Below, one piece after another: positions 57,984 to 64,000 of a DNA stretch of 64,000 nucleotides. Source of the DNA: Pseudovibrio ascidiaceicola. Lineage in GTDB: Bacteria; Pseudomonadota; Alphaproteobacteria; Rhizobiales; Stappiaceae. Position numbers and translations under genes: made by a program. A model generated the notes under the pieces. It was not told where the DNA came from, searched no databases, and saw only the letters and a list, made by a program, of their open reading frames with translations. Every line of letters begins with the position of its first letter. Position 1 is the stretch's first letter. The stretch is from NCBI RefSeq assembly GCF_900114245.1, contig NZ_FOSK01000008.1, positions 227,004 through 291,003 on the forward strand, written 5' to 3'.

Positions 57984-58775
57984 TTAGCGTTTAAGTAAAG
58001 CTTTGGTCGCGGTTTCTACATCGTCCTGACGCATCAGGCTTTCACCGATGAGGAAGGTGGAGATACCGGATTTTTCCATTCGGGTGAGGTCCTGCGGAGT
58101 GAACAAGCCGCTCTCGCCAACGATGATCCGATCTTGTGGGATCAGTGGTGCGAGGCGTTCACTGGTTTCCAGAGAAGTCTCGAATGTTTTTAGATTACGG
58201 TTGTTGATGCCGACTAGCGGAGAAGAGAGCTTCAGCGCGCGTTCCAGCTCCGCTTCGTCGTGCACCTCAATAAGTGCATCCATGCCCAGTTCAAACGCGG
58301 TGTCTTCCAGCTCTTTGGCCAGTTGGTCGTCAACAGCTGCCATAATGATCAGAATGCAGTCGGCTCCCCATGCTCGTGCTTCATGAACCTGATAGGTGTC
58401 ATAGAGGAAGTCCTTGCGTAGAACAGGCAGGGAGACTTCAGCGCGGGCTGCTACAAGGTACTCTGGTTTACCTTGAAAAGATGGAGTGTCCGTCAATACG
58501 GACAAGCATGCCGCGCCACCATTTTCGTACGCTTTGGCGAGTGCGGGCGGGTTAAAGTCAGCGCGGATCAGTCCTTTGGATGGACTTGCCTTTTTAACCT
58601 CAGCAATCAGAGCGTACTCGCCGTTTGCGTGTTTGGCTTTTAAGGCAGCAGCAAAGCCGCGTGTCGGTGTTGCTGCTTTAATCGCCTCATTCAGATCAGC
58701 CAATGAAGTCTGCGCTTTGGCAGCGGCAATTTCTTCACGTTTGTAAGCTTCGATTTTCTTAAGGATATCTGACAT
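57984..58775 (-). CDS. trpC: indole-3-glycerol phosphate synthase
   Basis: Forms the indole ring precursor in tryptophan synthesis. The 263-residue TIM barrel has [48 protein letters not shown] and IVGESGLFT, the usual substrate-contact strands. It is separate from TrpF. It starts 13 bp after the trpD stop. Confidence 0.96.
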   Translation of the reverse strand: MSDILKKIEAYKREEIAAAKAQTSLADLNEAIKAATPTRGFAAALKAKHANGEYALIAEVKKASPSKGLIRADFNPPALAKAYENGGAACLSVLTDTPSFQGKPEYLVAARAEVSLPVLRKDFLYDTYQVHEARAWGADCILIIMAAVDDQLAKELEDTAFELGMDALIEVHDEAELERALKLSSPLVGINNRNLKTFETSLETSERLAPLIPQDRIIVGESGLFTPQDLTRMEKSGISTFLIGESLMRQDDVETATKALLKR

Positions 58776-58788
58776 GGGATCCGTGGTT

Positions 58789-59826
58789 TTAGAGTTTCAT
58801 ATTGGCAGCTGTCGCAGCGTCGGAGGCTTCAACGAGTTTGTCCAGTCGGGAAAGGGCCGTGCCTTGGTCAATCGCCTGCGCCGCCATCTGGACACCCTCT
58901 GTCAGGGTGGAGACCTTATCTGCGACGATAAGGGAGGCAGCTGAGTTGAACAGGACGATATCTCTGTAAGCGTTTTTTGCCCCTTGCAGCACTTCGCGTA
59001 GTGCTTGAGCGTTTTCTTTCGGATCGCCACCTTTCAGATCTTCTGTCTTTGCAAGCGGCAAGCCTGCATCTTCAGGAGACACTGTGAAGGTGTTGATGTT
59101 TCCGTTCTTCAGTTCGGCAACAAAACTGGTTCCGGTGGTGGTGATTTCGTCCATTCCATCGGAGCCGTTGACGATCCAGGCTTTTTCGGTGCCCAGCTCG
59201 TTTAGTGTGTTCGCAAGTGGTTCGACCCACTGTTGTGCGAATACGCCGGTCATCTGGCGTTTAGCGCCTGCCGGGTTGGCGAGAGGTCCGAGCAGGTTGA
59301 AAATTGTTCGGGTGCCTAGCTCAATGCGCGCAGGGCCGACATGGCGCATGGCCTTGTGGTGGTTTGGCGCAAACATGAAGCCGATACCGGCTTCGTGGAT
59401 GCAATGGCTGATGCCGTTTGCATCCAGATCCAGATTGACGCCAAGCTCAGCAAGTGCTTCTGCAGAGCCGGATTTAGAGGAGAGAGAGCGATTGCCGTGT
59501 TTTGCGATGGTCACGCCGCAGCCTGCCACAACAATAGCTGTGCAGGTTGAGATGTTATAGGAGCCGGATGCGTCGCCACCAGTGCCGACAATGTCGATGG
59601 CATGATCTGGTGCATTCACCGGGATCATTTTGGCGCGCATGGTTTCTACAGCTGCGGAGATTTCGTCGATGGTTTCGCCGCGCAAGCGCAGGGCCATGAG
59701 GAAGCCGCCGATCTGCGCGGGAGTTGCAGCACCTGACATAATGATCTCGAAGGCCTCACGGGCCTGAGATCGGTCCAACGTGTTTCCGTCAGCGACAATT
59801 CCAATGAGATTTTTCAAATTGCTCAC
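58789..59826 (-). CDS. trpD: anthranilate phosphoribosyltransferase
   Basis: Transfers phosphoribose from PRPP to anthranilate. The 345-residue product has the PRPP loops [15 protein letters not shown] and [21 protein letters not shown] and the late LGPLANPAG. It is unfused to TrpG. It begins with GTG behind GAAGGGG. The ppiD gene upstream is closed by a terminator, so trp transcription should start in the 94 bp before it. Confidence 0.96.
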   Translation of the reverse strand: MSNLKNLIGIVADGNTLDRSQAREAFEIIMSGAATPAQIGGFLMALRLRGETIDEISAAVETMRAKMIPVNAPDHAIDIVGTGGDASGSYNISTCTAIVVAGCGVTIAKHGNRSLSSKSGSAEALAELGVNLDLDANGISHCIHEAGIGFMFAPNHHKAMRHVGPARIELGTRTIFNLLGPLANPAGAKRQMTGVFAQQWVEPLANTLNELGTEKAWIVNGSDGMDEITTTGTSFVAELKNGNINTFTVSPEDAGLPLAKTEDLKGGDPKENAQALREVLQGAKNAYRDIVLFNSAASLIVADKVSTLTEGVQMAAQAIDQGTALSRLDKLVEASDAATAANMKL

Positions 59827-59920
59827 GGCGAAAACCCCTTCAATCTCTCAGGTAATTCCTTAGCATACACAAAGGCTAACTATTAGATAGCTTTAGGAGA
59901 GCTGTCTAGGAGATAAACAA

Positions 59921-59952
59921 AAGCCCGCCACACTTATAGGTGTGGCGGGCTT
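59921..59952 (-). terminator. intrinsic terminator after ppiD
   Basis: AAGCCCGCCACAC and GTGTGGCGGGCTT form a 13-bp stem around a 6-nt loop. In the minus orientation a TTTTGTTT tract follows. Confidence 0.88.
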
Positions 59953-59971
59953 GTTTTCGACAAGGATTTGT

Positions 59972-61858
59972 CTACTGGCGATCCAGTCCGGTCAATTGGT
60001 TGAAGACTGCCTGATTTACTCGGACACCTTCTGTTTGCTCCAGCTGAGAGATGAACTGGTTGAGCAAGGAGCTTTCCAGTGCGCCTGTCAACTGAGTGTC
60101 AATGCGCTGCACGTTTTCAGATTCTGTCATGAAGGCCGGTGTCGTCGTGTCGGTGAGGACAAGAAGAATGCGGTCTTCGTTGTTGCCAGGAACCTGAGAG
60201 GCGGTGCCTTTTGGTCCGGAAAATGCTGCAGTCACGGCCGAGCCGGAGAGTTCTGCGATGCCGCCGTTGCGGGTGAACGGTGCAGATGTGGCTGTTGCCA
60301 GACCTTCGGCAGCTGCGACTTCGGAAAGTGTCTTTCCTGCTTCGACTTCTGCGATCAGAGCTTGGGCTTTTTCTTCCAGCAGTTCTGCTGTGCGGTTGGC
60401 GGTCCAGTCAGCCGTCACGGCTTCTTTTACTTCAGAGAGTTCTCTGTCGCGGGAAGGGGTGACCTTGCTCACTTCGTACCACAGATGGCCGGTGCGGCCG
60501 ATTTCCAGCGGATCATTTTCAACGCCAACGTCGGTAGAGAACGCCGCAGTTGTCAGTGCGCTTGCTTGTGGAAGGTCAACAGTTTCACCTGCTTCGTTTT
60601 TGCCGGAAGCGTCAAATGAAGGTGTGTTGATCAAAGCCAGATCGAAACGCTCAGCGATTTCCTCAAAGGTGCTGCCGCCTGCGCGTGCGTCTTCGACTTC
60701 GTTGAAGAGGTCTTCTACTTCATCGGCTGCGTTTGCCTGAGCAACGATACCGCGTAGTTCGTCTTTAACGTCTTCCAGTGGCTGTACCGCAGCTGCTTTG
60801 ACTTCTTTGGCAAAGAGAACTGCGTTGGTGAACTGGCCTTCAACGACGTTGCTTGCCTGGCCTTCTTTGAGAGCAAAGGCTGCATCTGCAATTTTTTGGT
60901 CAAGGAAGCCGGATTTGTTCATGAGACCGAGATCGACGTCTTTTTCTGTCAGATCACGTTCATTCATCAGGTCTTCAAAGGTTTTGCCGGACTCCATCTC
61001 AACAACAGCAGCTTCTGCTTCTTGCTTGGTTGGGAAGGAGATCTGGAAGATGCGGCGTTGTTCCTGAGACTGATAACGGTTCTTGGTGCGCTCATATTCC
61101 TGAGCGAGTTCCGCTTCTGTCACATTTTCCGGTTTCGCGATCTTGTCTGCTGTCAGCTCGATCAAGGTAGCACTGCGGTATTCAGGCGCTTTGTAATTGC
61201 CTTTGTTTTCTTCAAAGAACGTCGCGAGCTCTTCGTCGGTTGGGGCAGGAACGTTTGTCAGCGAGCTTTGCGGCAGGACGAGATACTCAACAGTGCGCTC
61301 TTCCATTGCGTATTTGTCGAAGGCTTCGAGCATTGTCTTTGGGACAACGATGCCGCCAATGACTGCTTCTGCAAGCTGTTGACGCTCTGCGACGAACTGC
61401 TGCTGCATCACGAATTCGTCTTCGCTTATGCCCAGATTATAAAGTACCTGGCTCAGGCGGTTACGATCGTAGCCGTTTACACCCTGAAATGCAGGTGTTT
61501 CCTGAATGGTTTTGACAATAGCTTCATCAGATACACCGATGCGCAGCTGAGATGCTTCATAATCAAGCGCAGCTTCGGCGATGAGGCGGCCCAGAACCTG
61601 AGCGGGTACGCCAAATGCAGCGGCCTGTTCCTGAGTGACAGGCTGGCCGACGCGGCGTGACAGCTGGTCGAGCTCGCGTGAATAAGCTCGTTGGAAATCC
61701 TGAGCCGAAATTTCTTTGTCGCCAACTGAGGCAACTGGTGTGGAGCCGATTCCAGTAAAGACGTCAGCGATCCCCCAAACTGCAAAGCTGAGGACCAGAA
61801 GGCCGATCAGCAGTTTTGCAAACCAGGAACCTACGCTATTACGCAGCGCGTCGAGCAT
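59972..61858 (-). CDS. ppiD: PpiD-type periplasmic peptidyl-prolyl isomerase/chaperone
   Basis: Membrane-anchored periplasmic folding factor near the Sec translocon. The 628-residue protein has one N-terminal membrane helix (WFAKLLIGLLVLSFAVWGI), a SurA_N-like region, a degenerate parvulin domain around residues 260-360 and a long helical C-terminal part. ATG 61858 (MLDALRNSVGSW) is the family start; the longer frame to 61966 adds a non-conserved stretch. It is divergent from tpiA across 245 bp. Whether the parvulin domain is active cannot be judged. Confidence 0.9.
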   Translation of the reverse strand: MLDALRNSVGSWFAKLLIGLLVLSFAVWGIADVFTGIGSTPVASVGDKEISAQDFQRAYSRELDQLSRRVGQPVTQEQAAAFGVPAQVLGRLIAEAALDYEASQLRIGVSDEAIVKTIQETPAFQGVNGYDRNRLSQVLYNLGISEDEFVMQQQFVAERQQLAEAVIGGIVVPKTMLEAFDKYAMEERTVEYLVLPQSSLTNVPAPTDEELATFFEENKGNYKAPEYRSATLIELTADKIAKPENVTEAELAQEYERTKNRYQSQEQRRIFQISFPTKQEAEAAVVEMESGKTFEDLMNERDLTEKDVDLGLMNKSGFLDQKIADAAFALKEGQASNVVEGQFTNAVLFAKEVKAAAVQPLEDVKDELRGIVAQANAADEVEDLFNEVEDARAGGSTFEEIAERFDLALINTPSFDASGKNEAGETVDLPQASALTTAAFSTDVGVENDPLEIGRTGHLWYEVSKVTPSRDRELSEVKEAVTADWTANRTAELLEEKAQALIAEVEAGKTLSEVAAAEGLATATSAPFTRNGGIAELSGSAVTAAFSGPKGTASQVPGNNEDRILLVLTDTTTPAFMTESENVQRIDTQLTGALESSLLNQFISQLEQTEGVRVNQAVFNQLTGLDRQ

Positions 61859-62103
61859 AATTTTATCCGTTCTCTTGTTGAAGGCGAGGGACAGTCTCCC
61901 CGCGCACACATGCAAGGCCGCCGGATAATAGTGTTCCTTTCGCTCTGGGGCAAGTTTACACGCCATAAAGGCTGTGAGATTCGACAGGAGATACGAAGTT
62001 CATCGTACTAGCGGTAATCCGCTATGGGACTTAAGTGTTTTTTCTGCTAGTGAGCACACATTCCATTTGGGAATTTGGAATTCATATTTGGGGAACGGAT
62101 CAT

Positions 62104-62853
62104 ATGACTAATCGGCCACTTGTTGCTGGTAACTGGAAAATGAATGGTACCAAGGCTTCAGCTGCAGAGCTGGAAGCTATGGGCGCGGGATACGACTCAG
62201 CACTTGCCGAAAATGTAGAGCTTCTGATTTGTCCACCTGCATTGCTGGTTGCGCAGCTGGCTTCCCAAGACAAAATCGCAATTGGTGCACAAAACTGCCA
62301 CGCTAAAGAAAGCGGTGCACATACCGGCGACATTTCTGCAGAAATGATCCGCGATGCTGGCGGCAAGTTTGTGATTGTTGGTCATTCTGAGCGCCGTGAA
62401 GATCATGGCGAATCTGATGCAGACGTTTGTGAAAAGGCTGAAGCTGCTTACCGCGCTGACCTTATTGCTATTGTTTGTGTTGGTGAAGTTGAGAGCGAGC
62501 GCCGCGCGGGTACAACGCTTGACGTGGTTACTAAGCAGGTTCTGGGTTCTGTACCAGCAGGCGCAACTGCCGAGAATACTGTAATTGCTTATGAGCCTGT
62601 TTGGGCGATTGGCACTGGATTGACACCGACTCCAGCAGACGTTGCTGAGGTTCACGCTTCTATTCGTGCGACTCTCATCAAGCAATTTGGTGGTGATGTT
62701 GGCGGCAAAATGCGCGTGCTTTATGGTGGCTCTGTTAAGCCTACTAATGCGAAAGAGCTGCTTGCGGTTGAAAACGTTGATGGTGCTCTGGTTGGCGGTG
62801 CAAGCCTGAAAGCCACAGATTTCCTTGGAATTGCCGAGGCTTATCGCGGCTAA
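62104..62853 (+). CDS. tpiA: triose-phosphate isomerase
   Basis: Interconverts dihydroxyacetone phosphate and glyceraldehyde 3-phosphate. The 249-residue TIM barrel has the N-terminal AGNWKMNGT (Asn and Lys), the electrophilic histidine in VGHSERRE, the catalytic glutamate in [11 protein letters not shown] and the phosphate loop [22 protein letters not shown] 62104 follows GGGGAACGG. An in-frame start at 62035 adds an unconserved tail. Confidence 0.97.
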   Translation: MTNRPLVAGNWKMNGTKASAAELEAMGAGYDSALAENVELLICPPALLVAQLASQDKIAIGAQNCHAKESGAHTGDISAEMIRDAGGKFVIVGHSERREDHGESDADVCEKAEAAYRADLIAIVCVGEVESERRAGTTLDVVTKQVLGSVPAGATAENTVIAYEPVWAIGTGLTPTPADVAEVHASIRATLIKQFGGDVGGKMRVLYGGSVKPTNAKELLAVENVDGALVGGASLKATDFLGIAEAYRG

Positions 62854-62891
62854 TAATAGCCGGTTTTTTATAATATTCTTAGCAGTCCACC

Positions 62892-62930
62892 AATTTGCTG
62901 CGCCTTTAGGGTAGAAAGGCGCAGCAAATT
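62892..62930. repeat. perfect 16-bp inverted repeat after tpiA
   Basis: AATTTGCTGCGCCTTT at 62892-62907 pairs with its exact complement at 62915-62930 around a 7-nt loop. No T tract follows on either strand beyond the stem, so it may be a terminator whose tract is inside the stem, or a protein site. Confidence 0.65.
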
Positions 62931-62975
62931 CGGTTAGAAGGCCGACTAACGAATTCATTAAACCTACGGATACCT

Positions 62976-63341
62976 ATGGAAACCGTTCTGATTGTTATCC
63001 ACCTGATGGTCGTCGTGGCGCTGGTAGCACTGGTTCTACTGCAGCGCTCTGAAGGCGGCGCATTGGGTATTGGCGGCGGTGGCGGCGGTGGTGTGATGAG
63101 CAGCCGCGGCACAGCGAATGTGCTGACTCGCGGGACTGCGATTCTAGCTGTCTGCTTCTTTGCAACTTCACTCGCTCTTTCTCTGTTGGCACGCTATGAC
63201 GAGCGTCCTGGCTCTTTGCTTGATCAGGTTCCTGCCGGATCAGCAACACAGGGTACAGAAGAGGGCGCTGGCAATGGTCTTCTTGACCAGCTTCAGCAGC
63301 AAAGTCAGCCATCTGGCCCGCAGGTCCCACCTGCTCAGTAA
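62976..63341 (+). CDS. secG: preprotein translocase subunit SecG
   Basis: Auxiliary subunit of the SecYEG export channel. The 121-residue protein has two membrane helices (about residues 3-20 and 53-71), the family pattern LLQRSEGGALG and a glycine run, then ANVLTRGTAILAVCFFATSLALS. The C-terminal tail is polar and rich in Gln and Pro. Its place between tpiA and pyrG is conserved. Confidence 0.95.
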   Translation: METVLIVIHLMVVVALVALVLLQRSEGGALGIGGGGGGGVMSSRGTANVLTRGTAILAVCFFATSLALSLLARYDERPGSLLDQVPAGSATQGTEEGAGNGLLDQLQQQSQPSGPQVPPAQ

Positions 63342-63376
63342 TCTGCTGTAAAGCAGAAACAGTTGAAATATACGTC

Positions 63377-63409
63377 TGACGGCACCGCACACTTGTGCAG
63401 TGTCCGTCA
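63377..63409 (+). terminator. hairpin between secG and pyrG
   Basis: TGACGG at 63377-63382 and CCGTCA at 63404-63409 enclose an inner GCAC/GTGC stem. A smaller TCTGCT/AGCAGA hairpin lies at 63342-63357. No T tract follows, so termination is uncertain. Confidence 0.4.
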
Positions 63410-63513
63410 TTCGTGCGTTCAGACATAACTCAATTATCCAGGGTATTGGATTATCAGGCACCCACCTCGGCGTGCTTCCCTTCTGATAAGTTCCGCCCTT
63501 TCAAACGTGGTAG

Positions 63514-64000
<487 letters not shown>

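Noticed and set aside
60896-61660. Plus-strand frame of 254 codons opposite ppiD
   Set aside because: Phe- and Cys-rich shadow of the ppiD coding strand; no ribosome site or family.

Overview
The window is chromosomal core DNA of an alphaproteobacterium. I infer Hyphomicrobiales (Rhizobiales), probably close to Pseudovibrio/Stappiaceae. The grounds are the single-cluster nuo operon followed by birA, rnj, mce, DUF1467, proS, lolC, lolD and dnaE; the rpsB-tsf-pyrH-frr-uppS-cdsA-dxr-rseP-bamA-lpxD-fabZ-lpxA-lpxI-lpxB run; the ppiD-trpD-trpC-moaC-moeA-lexA cluster; the short editing-less ProS; the ComEC without a metallo-beta-lactamase tail; and a GTTC-N7-GTTC LexA box upstream of lexA. The genus is a guess.

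Layout. 1-530: four tandem tRNA-Asp(GTC) genes, the first two lying in perfect 137-bp repeat units. 1139-16553: a complete nuoA-N operon (respiratory complex I) carrying two non-canonical genes, a pentapeptide-repeat protein between nuoF and nuoG and a 78-residue two-helix membrane protein between nuoH and nuoI. 16560-28527: birA (with a terminator inside its first codons), RNase J, methylmalonyl-CoA epimerase, DUF1467, a small-RNA locus, proS, the LolC/LolD lipoprotein exporter and dnaE. A divergent lipoprotein gene follows. 29529-44285: translation and envelope genes from rpsB to lpxB, joining ribosome and nucleotide supply to phospholipid, isoprenoid, outer-membrane-protein and lipid A synthesis.

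44404-49490: an accessory block inserted between lpxB and gltA. It holds eight minus-strand paralogs of a small exported protein with two conserved cysteines, plus a decayed ninth copy and a GNAT acetyltransferase on the opposite strand. I do not recognise the family. It is the best candidate in the window for an undescribed system.

49721-61858: gltA, gltX, comEC (plus strand), lexA, moeA, moaC, trpC, trpD and ppiD. 62104-64000: tpiA, secG and the 5' part of pyrG, cut by the window end.

Noncoding structure is rich. There are many intrinsic terminators, an S2 leader with a predicted pseudoknot, a small-RNA locus bounded by terminators of opposite polarity, and a dispersed palindromic repeat in three copies. 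No insertion sequence, prophage or CRISPR array was seen.
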